DNA of 64,000 nucleotides from Flavobacterium sp. Sd200 (GCF_009826935.1 NZ_WUMN01000005.1:248001-312000), one strand, 5' to 3'. Counted from the stretch's first letter, positions 53,413 through 63,119 are shown. The notes: generated by a model from the sequence alone, not told the origin. Numbers and translations: made by a program.

Positions 53413-53574
53413 GTATTATTTCGGGTTAGTTTTTGAAATTTTAAAAAACGCAGAAAGTAATAAGGAATTTTTGGAGAAACCATACTTCTGCAGAGAGGAA
53501 GTACTTGTAGTTTAGTATTGCAATATTACAAATTATTTTTTACTGTGCAATAGTATTTTTATAAAAAGAAAACA

Positions 53575-53582
53575 TATTTTTG
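53575..53582 (+). promoter_or_regulatory. -7 box TATTTTTG of the DUF4293 gene
   Basis: A perfect TAnnTTTG match about 20 bp before the ATG at 53603. It overlaps an upstream GTG (53582) and thus rules it out as start. Confidence 0.55.
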
Positions 53583-53602
53583 TGCAGCAATTAAAAACAG
53601 CG

Positions 53603-54013
53603 ATGTTACAAAGAATACAAAGCATATATTTATTTATAGCCGTTATTAGCAGTGGGGTGCTGCCTTTATTTTTGCCCCTGTACACTCTTGATAATGGCGA
53701 AGAAGTATCGTTTATGCAAAATATAGCCTATGTATTGTTATTTGTTTTTAGTGCCACGCTTTCTATAATAGGCATATTTACTTATAAGAGAAGAAAAAAT
53801 CAGTTTGTTATTGGCAGGCTGAACATAATATTAAATTTAGTTTTATTAGGATTATTTATTTACAGGGTGCTAAATTTATCCGGAGATACAAAAGTATCAG
53901 AGAAGGGTATTGGGATGTTCCTCCCTATTGTTTCTATCGTTTTTATAAGCCTTGCCAATAAGGCTATCAAGAAGGATGAGGATCTCGTAAAATCAGCAGA
54001 CCGTTTAAGATAA
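53603..54013 (+). CDS. DUF4293-family four-helix membrane protein
   Basis: 136 residues from ATG 53603. It starts 'MLQRIQSIYLFIAVISSGVL', has four membrane helices with a small charged loop, and ends in a cytosolic charged tail ('NKAIKKDEDLVKSADRLR'). The 'RIQSIYLF' start is diagnostic for this Bacteroidota family of unknown function. It lies divergently from rho, a conserved placement in many flavobacteria. Confidence 0.9.
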   Translation: MLQRIQSIYLFIAVISSGVLPLFLPLYTLDNGEEVSFMQNIAYVLLFVFSATLSIIGIFTYKRRKNQFVIGRLNIILNLVLLGLFIYRVLNLSGDTKVSEKGIGMFLPIVSIVFISLANKAIKKDEDLVKSADRLR

Positions 54014-54045
54014 ACCTTTAATCTTAGTTTATTAGTGCGTAAAAG

Positions 54046-54077
54046 ATCCGGAGCTTGCCAGCTACCGGATTTTTTTG
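54046..54077 (+). terminator. Terminator of the DUF4293 gene
   Basis: Stem ATCCGGAGCT / AGCTACCGGAT with one bulged base, TGCC loop, followed by seven T. Confidence 0.82.
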
Positions 54078-54078
54078 T

Positions 54079-54807
54079 TTAATACAGCAACTGCACCTCT
54101 TTTATAGCATATTGCGCAATGGAAGTATCTTCAAGAGCAACCTCTAACATGCCGTTGCGGTTAACGCCCTGGATAATGCCCACAAACCTTTTCCCGTTAC
54201 TTTCAAAGGTCATAGGTACTCCTTTTTTGAACAGCCTGTCGTGATAGGCCTGCCACAATGCATCTTCCCCATTATTCAGTAATTTTACGGCAGTAAGTTT
54301 TATTTGCTGTATTATCCTGTGCATTATCTCCTCTTTATCAAAATCATGGCCTGTCACCAAGGCTAATGACGATGCCCTGGCCAATCCATCAAAATTTTGC
54401 TGGTTCACATTAAGCCCTATTCCTATAACAGATGATATAGCCCCACCCGACTTAAAACTATTCTCTATAAGCACACCGCCAATTTTTTTACTGCCTGCCA
54501 AAATGTCGTTAGGCCATTTAACACTAAGCTGCGGAATATTATATACTTCTAAAGCTTGGGCAATGCTTACTGCCACCCCTACATTAAGGTTAAAAACGGC
54601 ATTAGCTTCAAACAGTAAATTTTTAACCAAAACACTAAAAGTTAAGTTTTTACCCGACTCTACACTCCACTGCGCACCCATTTGCCCACGCCCGGCTGTT
54701 TGGTTTTGGACAGTAACAACAGTAAAATTTTCTATGTCCTGAGAAGCCACCAGTTGTTTAAGGTAATCGTTGGTAGAGTTTGTGGCATTGAGTTTGATTA
54801 TATTCAT
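54079..54807 (-). CDS. birA: Biotin-[acetyl-CoA-carboxylase] ligase
   Basis: 242 residues from ATG 54807; an ATG at 54864 lies upstream of the promoter box and would add 19 unlikely residues. Motifs 'NSTNDYLKQLV', the biotinyl-AMP loop 'TAGRGQMGAQW', 'VKWPNDILAGSKKIGGVLIE' and 'GIGLNVNQ' are all seen. It activates biotin and attaches it to biotin-carrier proteins. There is no N-terminal helix-turn-helix, so it is a mono-functional ligase. Divergent from rsfS. Confidence 0.95.
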   Translation of the reverse strand: MNIIKLNATNSTNDYLKQLVASQDIENFTVVTVQNQTAGRGQMGAQWSVESGKNLTFSVLVKNLLFEANAVFNLNVGVAVSIAQALEVYNIPQLSVKWPNDILAGSKKIGGVLIENSFKSGGAISSVIGIGLNVNQQNFDGLARASSLALVTGHDFDKEEIMHRIIQQIKLTAVKLLNNGEDALWQAYHDRLFKKGVPMTFESNGKRFVGIIQGVNRNGMLEVALEDTSIAQYAIKEVQLLY

Positions 54808-54851
54808 TTTAAAATAAGTGTACTTACCCTTTTTTAATATAAATTTAGGGT

Positions 54852-54859
54852 CAAAAGTA
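54852..54859 (-). promoter_or_regulatory. -7 box TACTTTTG of birA
   Basis: A perfect TAnnTTTG match on the minus strand, 45 bp before the ATG of birA. It supports the shorter start. Confidence 0.5.
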
Positions 54860-54872
54860 AACACAAAAGTGA

Positions 54873-54880
54873 TAACTTTG
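54873..54880 (+). promoter_or_regulatory. -7 box TAACTTTG of rsfS
   Basis: A perfect TAnnTTTG match on the plus strand, 20 bp before the rsfS ATG. The two divergent boxes lie 13 bp apart. Confidence 0.55.
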
Positions 54881-54900
54881 CGTAATATATAAATTTTTAG

Positions 54901-55272
54901 ATGGCGAAAAAAAATGTAAACAATGATGATCTGTTAGCTAATATCATCAAAGGAATAGAAGAAGTAAAAGGCAATGATATAGATATCCTCGATTTAAGGG
55001 CAATCGATAATACCGTGTGCGATTATTTTGTAATATGCAACGGTACCTCTAATACACAGGTAAACGCTATTGTTCACTCAATTCAAAAAATAGTTTCCAA
55101 AGAATTAAAAGATAAACCTTGGCATGTTGAAGGTACAGAGAATGGTGAATGGGTACTTATGGACTATGTAAACATAGTGGTACACGTTTTCCAGAAACAC
55201 ATTCGCGAGTACTACAACATAGAAAGCCTGTGGGGCGATGCCAGGATAACTTCTATTGGTAACAACTACTAA
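54901..55272 (+). CDS. rsfS: Ribosome silencing factor
   Basis: 123 residues. 'DILDLRAIDNTVCDYFVICNGTSNTQVNAIV' (split), 'KPWHVEGTENGEWVLMDYVN' and 'HIREYYNIESLWGDA' are the RsfS/Iojap signature. It binds uL14 and keeps ribosomal subunits apart in slow growth. It is 17 bp upstream of ftsH, so the two form an operon. Confidence 0.95.
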   Translation: MAKKNVNNDDLLANIIKGIEEVKGNDIDILDLRAIDNTVCDYFVICNGTSNTQVNAIVHSIQKIVSKELKDKPWHVEGTENGEWVLMDYVNIVVHVFQKHIREYYNIESLWGDARITSIGNNY

Positions 55273-55289
55273 CAAAGAACCAAAAATTC

Positions 55290-57218
55290 ATGTCAAAAGA
55301 TAATAAGCCTACAAAATTTAAAATAAGCCCGTACTTTATATATGGCGGAATTTTATTGCTGCTTATAGCTGCAAACTATTTTAGCGGAGCTTCTAACTGG
55401 AGCAGCCCTAAACCTACATCGCTTTCTACTTTTTACAAGTACTTAGACCAAAATGAGGTACAAAAGGTAGTTTACAACAAAACTACCGCCGAGGTGTATT
55501 TAAAACCCGAAGCCCTTAAAAGCAAAGAGCACGAAAAAGTACAAAAAGACATGTTTGACCACGCCAACAAAGGCCCTCACTACAGTGTGGTTATTGGCGA
55601 CAAGAACGAACTGTTTGTAAAAAAACTTGACGAAGCCTCTAAAGCCGGTAAGCTTACAGACTATTCTGCTGAGCCGGAGAGTGCCTGGGGCGAATGGCTG
55701 ATAACGCTTTTCCCTCTAATCATCATTATTGGTCTTTGGGTGTTTATGATGCGAAGAATGTCTGGCGGTGGCGCAGCCGGAGGCGGCGGACAGATATTTA
55801 ATATCGGCAAATCTAAAGCTAAACTTTTTGACGAAAAAAACGATATTAAAGTAACTTTTAAAGACGTTGCAGGCCTTGAAGGTGCCAAAGAAGAAATACA
55901 GGAAATTGTAGAGTTCTTAAAAACCCCTGAAAAATACACCAGCATTGGCGGTAAAATACCAAAAGGAGCATTGCTTGTAGGCCCTCCGGGAACAGGTAAA
56001 ACCCTGTTAGCCAAAGCTGTTGCAGGCGAAGCTAAAGTTCCTTTCTTTTCGCTTTCGGGTTCAGACTTTGTTGAGATGTTCGTAGGTGTGGGCGCAAGCC
56101 GCGTGCGCGACCTGTTTAAACAGGCCAAAGAAAAATCACCTGCCATTATATTTATAGATGAGATCGATGCTGTGGGCCGTGCCCGTGGCAAAAATAACTT
56201 CTCAGGCTCTAACGACGAGAGAGAAAACACCCTGAACCAACTACTTACAGAAATGGATGGTTTTGGTACTAACACCAATGTTATTGTGCTTGCCGCAACC
56301 AACCGCGCCGATGTTCTTGACAAAGCTCTTATGCGTGCCGGACGTTTTGACAGGCAAATTTATGTAGACCTTCCGGACATCAGGGAGCGTCGCGAGATAT
56401 TTGAAGTACACCTTAAGCCGATAAAAAAATCGGAAGACTTAGATACTGAGTTCCTTGCAAAGCAAACCCCGGGCTTCTCCGGTGCTGATATTGCAAATGT
56501 TTGTAACGAAGCTGCCCTTATTGCTGCCCGTAACAACAAAACCGCAGTAGACAAACAGGATTTTCTTGATGCTGTAGACCGTATTGTGGGTGGTCTTGAA
56601 AAGAAAAACAAAATCATCTCTGCTGAAGAAAAACGTGCTATTGCCATTCACGAAGCAGGCCACGCAACCGTAAGCTGGATGCTTGAGCATGCTGCCCCAC
56701 TGGTAAAAGTAACCATCGTGCCAAGAGGTCAAAGCCTTGGTGCTGCTTGGTACCTGCCGGAAGAAAGGCTTATTGTTAGACCGGACCAAATGAAAGATGA
56801 AATGTGTGCCACCATGGGAGGCCGCGCTGCTGAAAAGGTTATTTTTAATACCATATCTACAGGTGCTTTAAGCGACCTTGAAAAAGTGACCAAACAGGCA
56901 CGTGCTATGGTTACCATTTATGGGCTAAACGACAAACTGGGCAATATTACATATTATGACTCTACCGGGCAAAGCGAATATAACTTTGGAAAACCTTATA
57001 GTGAAGACACAGCACAGGTTATTGACAAAGAAATTTCAGACCTTATAGAAGAGCAATACCAGCGCGCTATTAACATTCTTGATGAGAACAGGGACAAGCT
57101 ACTTAAACTTGCCGATATACTTATTGAAAAAGAAGTGATCTTTAAAGACGACCTTGAAGCAATTTTTGGCAACAGGCCGTTTGAAAAAACAGGGCATGAG
57201 GTAATTAGTGAAGCTTAG
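55290..57218 (+). CDS. ftsH: ATP-dependent zinc metalloprotease FtsH
   Basis: 642 residues. Two N-terminal membrane helices (about 14-30 and 137-154) flank a periplasmic domain. Then follow Walker A 'GPPGTGKT' (231-238), Walker B '[15 protein letters not shown]', the SRH '[18 protein letters not shown]' and the zinc site 'HEAGH' (454-458). It degrades misfolded membrane proteins and selected cytosolic substrates. The first Gly/Ala-rich linker ('GGAAGGGG') is unusual in being very glycine-rich but otherwise typical. Transcribed with rsfS. Confidence 0.97.
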   Translation: MSKDNKPTKFKISPYFIYGGILLLLIAANYFSGASNWSSPKPTSLSTFYKYLDQNEVQKVVYNKTTAEVYLKPEALKSKEHEKVQKDMFDHANKGPHYSVVIGDKNELFVKKLDEASKAGKLTDYSAEPESAWGEWLITLFPLIIIIGLWVFMMRRMSGGGAAGGGGQIFNIGKSKAKLFDEKNDIKVTFKDVAGLEGAKEEIQEIVEFLKTPEKYTSIGGKIPKGALLVGPPGTGKTLLAKAVAGEAKVPFFSLSGSDFVEMFVGVGASRVRDLFKQAKEKSPAIIFIDEIDAVGRARGKNNFSGSNDERENTLNQLLTEMDGFGTNTNVIVLAATNRADVLDKALMRAGRFDRQIYVDLPDIRERREIFEVHLKPIKKSEDLDTEFLAKQTPGFSGADIANVCNEAALIAARNNKTAVDKQDFLDAVDRIVGGLEKKNKIISAEEKRAIAIHEAGHATVSWMLEHAAPLVKVTIVPRGQSLGAAWYLPEERLIVRPDQMKDEMCATMGGRAAEKVIFNTISTGALSDLEKVTKQARAMVTIYGLNDKLGNITYYDSTGQSEYNFGKPYSEDTAQVIDKEISDLIEEQYQRAINILDENRDKLLKLADILIEKEVIFKDDLEAIFGNRPFEKTGHEVISEA

Positions 57219-57241
57219 ATAAAAAATCATAAATAAAAATT

Positions 57242-57287
57242 AAAAATCTTAACCCAATCGCAGGATTGAGTTAAGATTTTTTTATCT
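57242..57287 (+). terminator. Terminator after ftsH
   Basis: An 18-bp stem with one mismatch (starts AAAAATCTTAAC), loop GCAG, and then a run of T. The following promoter starts at its tail. Confidence 0.9.
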
Positions 57288-57290
57288 TTG
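57283..57290 (+). promoter_or_regulatory. -7 box TATCTTTG of the lipid-synthesis operon
   Basis: A perfect TAnnTTTG match 34 bp before the ATG at 57325. Confidence 0.55.
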
Positions 57291-57324
57291 GTCATTAAGC
57301 AAATCATTTGGGGATATAACGAGT

Positions 57325-57924
57325 ATGAGCCTTTTTAAGAAGATTTTTGGTGCAGGAGAAGTTTCCGGAGAAGAGAAAAACGCAGACAACAGTCCTTTTC
57401 TCCCGGAAGATCAATTGCCTATTGACGAGCTTTTTACTACAAATTTTAAAAAAAACGGGGGTAAATTTATTTACTGCGACAGCGTTAACGAGGTGCACGA
57501 ACAGTTTTTAAACGTGCTTGAAGAAAACGACTGGTTTGAATGCGAAGCTTTGTGTTTTGAACCCAAATTACAGCACCTGCTCGACGAAAACAGGCTTGAA
57601 TACAATAATGTTAAAAACCCTAAGTTTTTACTGGCAACCTGCGAAAGCCTTGTGGCCGATGAGGGTGCAATACTTTTTTCGTCTAAACAAATAAAACAAT
57701 TTAAACCCGGCGAACTGCCCGACAACATTGTAATATTTGCCACAACCAGCCAAATGCTGGCCAGTAAAACAGACTGCCTTAGACATATTAAGAAAAAATA
57801 TGATAAGGACTACCCCACTAACATAACAGCCATTAAATATTTTGAAAAAGCTAAAGACGAAGATTTTTTGCATTATGGCAGCGTAGCTAAAAACCTTTAC
57901 TTATTGCTTTTAGAAGACCTTTAA
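57325..57924 (+). CDS. LUD-domain protein (LutC/YkgG-like)
   Basis: 199 residues with a LUD fold: 'GGKFIYCDSVNEVHEQFLNV', 'VADEGAILFSSKQIKQFKPG', 'NIVIFATTSQMLASKTDC'. LutC-type proteins belong to lactate oxidation complexes, but LutA/LutB are absent here, so this flavobacterial solitary form probably does something else. It is the first gene of the operon with cdsA (1-bp gap). Confidence 0.85.
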   Translation: MSLFKKIFGAGEVSGEEKNADNSPFLPEDQLPIDELFTTNFKKNGGKFIYCDSVNEVHEQFLNVLEENDWFECEALCFEPKLQHLLDENRLEYNNVKNPKFLLATCESLVADEGAILFSSKQIKQFKPGELPDNIVIFATTSQMLASKTDCLRHIKKKYDKDYPTNITAIKYFEKAKDEDFLHYGSVAKNLYLLLLEDL

Positions 57925-57925
57925 T

Positions 57926-58744
57926 ATGAACGAGAGCATCATAAGGACATTATCGGGCTTGGTTTATATTATTTTGCTTGTATCAGCAACCCTTTACTCC
58001 CCCTTTACCTTTGCAATTTTATTTGGCATTTTCCTTATACTATCTGTAGTAGAGTTTTGCCGCCTTGCTAATCTTGACAAAGCTGTTCCTATTGTTATGG
58101 CCTTAGCAGGTTTAATGCTGTTTGGCTACAACGTTAACAACAATCCGGCATCTAACCTCATGCTCAACCTGGCAGCACTATTTATATCGGTTAGCCTCCT
58201 TATGGATCTTTTTAAAACCGGGCCGTTGGTGCCACGCGACAAAACCGCAAAACTGGCGCGTTTAACCGGATATGTTATTATACCGTTTATACTTATCATT
58301 AAAATGGCGTTTTTAACAAACGCCTTTAATCCGTATATAATTATAGGCATGTTCATACTAATATGGGCTAATGATACCTTTGCGTATATTGTGGGCAAGC
58401 TTATAGGCAGGCATAAACTGCTTGAACGTATATCTCCCAAAAAAACCATAGAAGGTTTTGTGGGGGGCATGCTGTTTGCTGTTGTAGGAGCCTATATTTT
58501 AGGACAAAGCAGCTATTTTAATACAGCCCTAAGCCCCTGGCAGTGGATGGCCTTTGCGGCAGTCCTTGTAATTTTTGGCACATTGGGCGACCTTGTAGAA
58601 TCTCAACTTAAACGAAATGCCGGTGTAAAAGACAGCGGTAAGATAATGCCCGGACATGGCGGCATACTTGACAGGCTGGATAGCGTATTATTTGCGACAC
58701 CTTTCTTATTTTTGTATTATCAAATCTTAAACTATGTTTCATAA
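57926..58744 (+). CDS. cdsA: Phosphatidate cytidylyltransferase
   Basis: 272 residues, about 8 membrane helices. The signature at the C-terminal part runs 'LVESQLKRNAGVKDSGKIMP' followed by 'GHGGILDRLDSVLFA'. It converts phosphatidate and CTP to CDP-diacylglycerol. It overlaps psd by 11 bp, so the two enzymes of phosphatidylethanolamine synthesis are coupled. Confidence 0.95.
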   Translation: MNESIIRTLSGLVYIILLVSATLYSPFTFAILFGIFLILSVVEFCRLANLDKAVPIVMALAGLMLFGYNVNNNPASNLMLNLAALFISVSLLMDLFKTGPLVPRDKTAKLARLTGYVIIPFILIIKMAFLTNAFNPYIIIGMFILIWANDTFAYIVGKLIGRHKLLERISPKKTIEGFVGGMLFAVVGAYILGQSSYFNTALSPWQWMAFAAVLVIFGTLGDLVESQLKRNAGVKDSGKIMPGHGGILDRLDSVLFATPFLFLYYQILNYVS

Positions 58745-59387
58745 AGAAGGAGCTAAAATTATTTTTATTGCCTTAGTGGTAAGTGTGGGCATTGTATTGC
58801 TGGCAGAAGAATTTATACAGGTATTTTGGCTTTTAAAAGCCATTCAGGTATTTACGTTGGTTTTCCTGATCCTGATATTGCAGTTTTTCAGGAACCCGAA
58901 ACGCCACGTTACCGCTTCAGACCATAATGTAATTGCCCCTGTAGACGGCAAAATTGTGGTTATAGAAGAAGTGTATGAAGAGGAATATTTTAAAGAAAAA
59001 CGCCTTCAGGTATCTATCTTTATGTCGCCCATAAACGTACACGTAACACGCTATGCAGTAAACGGTTTGGTAAAATTCAGCAAATACCACCCTGGCAAAT
59101 ATCTTGTAGCCTGGCATCCTAAGGCCAGCACCGAGAACGAACGTACGACTGTGGTTATAGAGAATAATTATTTTGGAGAAATATTGTATCGCCAAATTGC
59201 AGGTGCATTGGCAAGACGAATTGTAAACTATGCACAACAAGGCATGCAGGTAGTACAGGGCACTGATGCAGGCTTTATAAAATTTGGCTCAAGGGTAGAT
59301 ATTTTTTTACCTTTAGGTACAAAAGTAAATGTGCAGCTTAACCAAAAAGCCATAGGCGGAAAAACCATTATTGCAACTAAAGAGTAA
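58734..59387 (+). CDS. psd: Phosphatidylserine decarboxylase, short form
   Basis: 217 residues, the short Bacteroidota type. One or two N-terminal membrane helices precede 'VIAPVDGKIVVIEEV', 'SIFMSPINVHVTRY', 'NYAQQGMQVVQGTDAG' and the processing site 'FIKFGSRVDIFLP', where cleavage before Ser makes the pyruvoyl group. It yields phosphatidylethanolamine. The pss gene is not in the window. Confidence 0.95.
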   Translation: MFHKEGAKIIFIALVVSVGIVLLAEEFIQVFWLLKAIQVFTLVFLILILQFFRNPKRHVTASDHNVIAPVDGKIVVIEEVYEEEYFKEKRLQVSIFMSPINVHVTRYAVNGLVKFSKYHPGKYLVAWHPKASTENERTTVVIENNYFGEILYRQIAGALARRIVNYAQQGMQVVQGTDAGFIKFGSRVDIFLPLGTKVNVQLNQKAIGGKTIIATKE

Positions 59388-59390
59388 TAA

Positions 59391-59654
59391 ATGCAGGAAA
59401 AAGACCTTGATACCCTTTTTCAGGAAGCTTATGAAAAAGCTTCTTTAATGACCGAGGCCCTGCCGCAGGATGTAATGCTACGCATATATGCCTACTATAA
59501 ACAAGCTACTTATGGCCAGTTTAATGTAGGGCAGCACGCCGGGTCTAACTTAAGGGATGCTTTTAAAACAAATGCCTGGATGCAGGTAAGCCACATCTCG
59601 CCCGATGAGGCCAAGAAATTGTATATTGAAACGATAAACTCGTTAACTAAATAA
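59391..59654 (+). CDS. Acyl-CoA-binding protein
   Basis: 87 residues with the ACBP signature: '[12 protein letters not shown]', '[14 protein letters not shown]', '[20 protein letters not shown]'. ACBPs hold acyl-CoA in the cytoplasm; they are common in eukaryotes and scattered in bacteria, including flavobacteria. It lies 3 bp after psd and 8 bp before the SOD gene, in a phospholipid operon. Confidence 0.93.
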   Translation: MQEKDLDTLFQEAYEKASLMTEALPQDVMLRIYAYYKQATYGQFNVGQHAGSNLRDAFKTNAWMQVSHISPDEAKKLYIETINSLTK

Positions 59655-59662
59655 TTACTATT

Positions 59663-60442
59663 ATGAAAAAAGTAAAAATTTTCTTTTCAGCATTAGCCGT
59701 TGTAGCTGCGCTACAATCTTGTAAAGATAAAGATAACCTTGAAGAGGTAGTAACTGTTCCTGAGCCGCAAAAAGAGGCCGCTGCGCCTGTTGGCAACCCC
59801 GACGATGTTAAGGCAGAAGACGCTTCGGGCAAATTCCAGATAGCCAAGCTTGGCTATAAGTATGATGCGCTCGCTCCAAACATCGACGCAAGAACAATGG
59901 AACTACACTACTCTAAGCATTATAAAAAATATACAGACGAGCTTAACAAAGCAGTTAAGGGCACTCCGCTTGAAGGCAAGACCATAGAAGAGATATTTGC
60001 AACACTTGATCCTGAAAACAAGGCAGTTCGTAACAATGGTGGCGGTTTTTACAACCACTCACTATTTTGGGAAGTAATGGCTCCTAATGCAGGAGGCAAA
60101 CCAACAGGCGCACTTGCCGATGCTATTACTAAAGATTTTGGATCGTTTGAAGCATTTCAGGAGAAATTTACTGAGGCTGCCACTAAGCAGTTCGGTTCGG
60201 GCTGGGCATGGCTTGTAGTTACTGCCGATGGAAAACTTGCCGTGGGCAGCACTGCCAACCAGGACAACCCATTAATGCCGGGACAGTCTGTTACAGGTAA
60301 ACCAATTTTAGGCCTTGATGTTTGGGAACACGCATATTACCTAAACTACCAAAACAAAAGACCTGACTATATTACTGCTTTTTACAACGTAGTAAACTGG
60401 CCTGTAGTAGCTAAAAAATATGAAGCTGCCATAGCCAAATAA
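59663..60442 (+). CDS. Lipoprotein Fe/Mn superoxide dismutase
   Basis: 259 residues. The first 20 residues form a lipoprotein signal with lipobox LQSC (Cys20), followed by a linker of about 35 residues rich in Glu/Pro/Ala. The SOD domain then runs from '[20 protein letters not shown]' to the end, with metal ligands in '[11 protein letters not shown]', '[11 protein letters not shown]' and '[10 protein letters not shown]'. Unlike the usual cytosolic enzyme it should be anchored at the periplasmic side of a membrane. Last gene of the operon. Confidence 0.93.
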   Translation: MKKVKIFFSALAVVAALQSCKDKDNLEEVVTVPEPQKEAAAPVGNPDDVKAEDASGKFQIAKLGYKYDALAPNIDARTMELHYSKHYKKYTDELNKAVKGTPLEGKTIEEIFATLDPENKAVRNNGGGFYNHSLFWEVMAPNAGGKPTGALADAITKDFGSFEAFQEKFTEAATKQFGSGWAWLVVTADGKLAVGSTANQDNPLMPGQSVTGKPILGLDVWEHAYYLNYQNKRPDYITAFYNVVNWPVVAKKYEAAIAK

Positions 60443-60485
60443 TATCTTTCTTATATTATTTTGGTCAGATTAGTTGTATATTTTT

Positions 60486-60629
60486 GTCACGCAAAGACGC
60501 GAAGACGCAAAGTTGATGACAAAAACCGATATTTCTGAGCGACGTAAGTCGCAAAGCTTTGCGACTTACGTCGCTCAGAAGAATTGCTAATCCAAAAAAC
60601 AGCTTTGCGTCTCTGCGCCTTTGCGTGAC
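60486..60629. repeat. Nested palindromic repeat, copy R3
   Basis: Outer arms 60486-60512 and 60603-60629 (GTCACGCAAAGACGC and GCGCCTTTGCGTGAC). A perfect 48-bp palindrome (60533-60580, centre GCAAAGCTTTGC) lies inside. Each half also contains the inverted repeat GCGACgtaaGTCGC. Related to R1 and R2. It lies between the SOD gene and a convergent gene. Confidence 0.92.
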
Positions 60630-60659
60630 AAGACTTTTAAGCTGAAATATTAAATAATC

Positions 60660-60696
60660 AAGCCGCATGAAACTAACATCATGCGGCTTTTTTTAT
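60660..60696 (+). terminator. Terminator of the lipid/SOD operon
   Basis: Perfect 11-bp stem AAGCCGCATGA / TCATGCGGCTT with an 8-nt loop, then a T run. Confidence 0.9.
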
Positions 60697-60748
60697 AGTA
60701 TAAATTCGGTAAAGGTTTAAAACCTAGAACTGTTACTGTAAGCTCCCC

Positions 60749-60979
60749 CTACTCTTTTTCGTAACGATCCATTTCGCGGTCATAAAAATTGTTGGCCTCT
60801 TCAATAAGGCCTTCCATTTCGGCATTAAGTTCATTTTCGTCAAGATCTTCCGGCTCTTCCAAAAATTCTACCTCATCATCTTTAAGGTTTATTATAAAGC
60901 GTGGGTAATCAAGATGAATAATAAATATATCATCCGGATGATCTGTATTATCTGCAAGTACAAATTTAGGTAATTCCAT
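60749..60979 (-). CDS. Small acidic protein coupled to the MATE transporter
   Basis: 76 residues, highly acidic, soluble: 'DIFIIHLDYPRFIINLKDDE' followed by 'VEFLEEPEDLDENELNAEME' and a helical tail. Its ATG overlaps the MATE stop codon by one base (TAATG), so translation should be coupled. Unknown function; the composition suggests a binding or regulatory partner. Confidence 0.78.
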   Translation of the reverse strand: MELPKFVLADNTDHPDDIFIIHLDYPRFIINLKDDEVEFLEEPEDLDENELNAEMEGLIEEANNFYDREMDRYEKE

Positions 60980-62391
60980 TACTTAGTTTCAGGTTTAAGG
61001 TTTAAAGTTTCAGGTTGCCCGTCTTCTTCAATAAATTTATGGGTTAAATAATTAAAGCGAAGATACAAAAATATTGCTGCTGCGGTCAGTCCTGCCAGCA
61101 AACCAATCCATATTCCTGTTGCTTTTAGCGGTGTGTACAGCCCTAAATAGAACGATACCGGAAAGCCAATAACCCAGTAGGCTATAAACGTAATTATAGT
61201 AGGCACTTTAACGTCCTGCAAACCACGCAGTGCACCAAGTACCACCACCTGCACCCCATCGGATATCTGGAAAACAGCAGCTACTAAAAGTAATGTAGAC
61301 GCTATTTTTATTACTTCGGTATTATCAGTCAACTGTATAACATCTTCAGCATTTACAAACCAATGTGGCAAATAATTGTGCAGCAGCACGAAAAGCAGCG
61401 CAAAAACAATTTCTATAATAATTGCCAGCAAAAATATAGAACGGGCTACTATTCTTAAATTAGCATAATCTCTTAATCCTTTTTGATTGCCTACACGCAC
61501 CATGGCTGCCACACTTAGCCCCATAGCAAACATAAACGTCATAGAAGCCAGACTAAGCGCAATTTGGTTTGCCGCCTGATTGGTCTTGCCCAAAAAACCT
61601 GAGAGCCACACAGCGGCCGTAAAAAGGGCTACCTCAAACAGCATTTGCATAGACGAAGGCAAACCCAGTGAGGTTATTTTTTTAAGCATACTCTTTTTAA
61701 TTTCGCCAAAGCTGAAATTGCTGAAATACTTTTTAAGTTTTGCATTGCGCGATAGCGATATGTGCATGAAAATGAGCATGGCAACGCGCGAGGTTACTGT
61801 ACCAATGGCAGCCCCCATCATTCCCATTTCAGGGAAAAACCACACGCCATATATCAGTACATAGTTAATACCTACGTGTATAACATTACTGAATATAACT
61901 GCATACATAGCATATTTGGTTAACGACATACCGTCGGCAAACTGTTTATATCCCTGAAACATAACCATGGGCAGCAACGAGAACCCCACCCAGCCCACAA
62001 AGGGTTTGGCAAGGGCAATTACCTCTTCGGGTTGATGCATAAGCTTCATTAACGGTGTTGCAAAAGATACAATGGTAAACAAAATTATGCCCAGCATGGT
62101 GCATAACAGCAACCCATGATGAAAAGCAGAACGCACGGTTTGCTCGTCTTTCCGGGCATCGCCCTGTGCTACTATTGGCGTTATGGCAGTAGAAAAGCCT
62201 ATGCCTGCCGACATAGCTATAAACACAAAACTGTTAGCAAGAGATACAGCGGCAAGCTGTGTAGCTCCAAGCCTGCCTACCATGATATTATCTATAACAC
62301 CTATAAGGGTATGACCAAGCATACCCAGGATTACCGGATAAGCAAGCCGGATATTAGACGAAAACTCTTTTGTGTAAAGCGATAGACCCAC
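60979..62391 (-). CDS. MATE-family efflux transporter
   Basis: 470 residues, 12 membrane helices, with the NorM-type segments 'AYPVILGMLGHTLIGVIDNI', 'MVGRLGATQLAAVSLANSF' and 'PAGIGFSTAI'-like 'MSAGIGFSTAITPIVAQ'. It exports organic cations or drugs using Na+ or H+. Stop overlaps the start of the small acidic gene. Confidence 0.92.
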   Translation of the reverse strand: MGLSLYTKEFSSNIRLAYPVILGMLGHTLIGVIDNIMVGRLGATQLAAVSLANSFVFIAMSAGIGFSTAITPIVAQGDARKDEQTVRSAFHHGLLLCTMLGIILFTIVSFATPLMKLMHQPEEVIALAKPFVGWVGFSLLPMVMFQGYKQFADGMSLTKYAMYAVIFSNVIHVGINYVLIYGVWFFPEMGMMGAAIGTVTSRVAMLIFMHISLSRNAKLKKYFSNFSFGEIKKSMLKKITSLGLPSSMQMLFEVALFTAAVWLSGFLGKTNQAANQIALSLASMTFMFAMGLSVAAMVRVGNQKGLRDYANLRIVARSIFLLAIIIEIVFALLFVLLHNYLPHWFVNAEDVIQLTDNTEVIKIASTLLLVAAVFQISDGVQVVVLGALRGLQDVKVPTIITFIAYWVIGFPVSFYLGLYTPLKATGIWIGLLAGLTAAAIFLYLRFNYLTHKFIEEDGQPETLNLKPETK

Positions 62392-62591
62392 TATGAAATT
62401 GTAATTTTTTACAAAGGTACGCCGTAGTTTCCGATTGAAAACCTAAATGCGCTAAAACATTATAAATCATTATTTTATGTAAGACATATCTTAATTTTAT
62501 TATTTCTTTGGTAATATATTAACTAAATATTACAAATGATGATAAGCAGCTTACTGTAATTTTGGCTTACTAACATAAACTTGATGAAGCC

Positions 62592-63119
62592 ATGAAAACG
62601 AAAATGAATTTTAAAGCTTTACTGCTGGGAACATTGCTTTTACTTGGGGCAAATGGTTTTGCACAAAAAATTACGGGTACAGAAAATCCTGCCATTGATA
62701 ACTATGACCAAAATTTCAGGCTGGGCTTTGGTATAAATGCCGGGCTGCCTACCGACAGCGATTTTAACTTTGCACTGGGCGGCGATATAAGGTTTCAGTA
62801 TGACCTTACCATGAAAACATCGTTGACACTAACTACAGGCTACACACACCTGTTTGCCGATGAAAACATTCCTGATCTTGGTTTTATACCCGCAAAAGCA
62901 GGCTTTAAAGCCTTTGTTTGGGAAGACCAGTTTTATGTATTGGGCGAAGTGGGTGCCGGTTTTGCTGTGACTAATAACTATGACCAAACCACGTTTTTAT
63001 GGTCGCCTGGCATAGGCTATGCCAATAAATACATAGACATAAGCGCACGCTACGAAGGCCTTAATGATTTTGGTACCGACCAAATTGCACTGCGCATTGC
63101 GTATGGCTTTAAACTTTAA
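62592..63119 (+). CDS. Outer-membrane beta-barrel-like secreted protein
   Basis: 175 residues. Signal peptide (MKTKMNFKALLLGTLLLLGA, NGFAQ cleavage) is followed by alternating beta strands with Gly-rich turns ('GFGINAGLPTDSDFNFALGG', 'DIRFQYDLTMKTSLTLTTGY', 'LRIAYGFKL'). The final aromatic/hydrophobic strand fits a small outer-membrane barrel. Family not identified. Confidence 0.78.
   Translation: MKTKMNFKALLLGTLLLLGANGFAQKITGTENPAIDNYDQNFRLGFGINAGLPTDSDFNFALGGDIRFQYDLTMKTSLTLTTGYTHLFADENIPDLGFIPAKAGFKAFVWEDQFYVLGEVGAGFAVTNNYDQTTFLWSPGIGYANKYIDISARYEGLNDFGTDQIALRIAYGFKL

Noticed and set aside
55661..56323. 220-codon antisense frame inside ftsH
   Set aside because: It is the shadow of the conserved AAA core.
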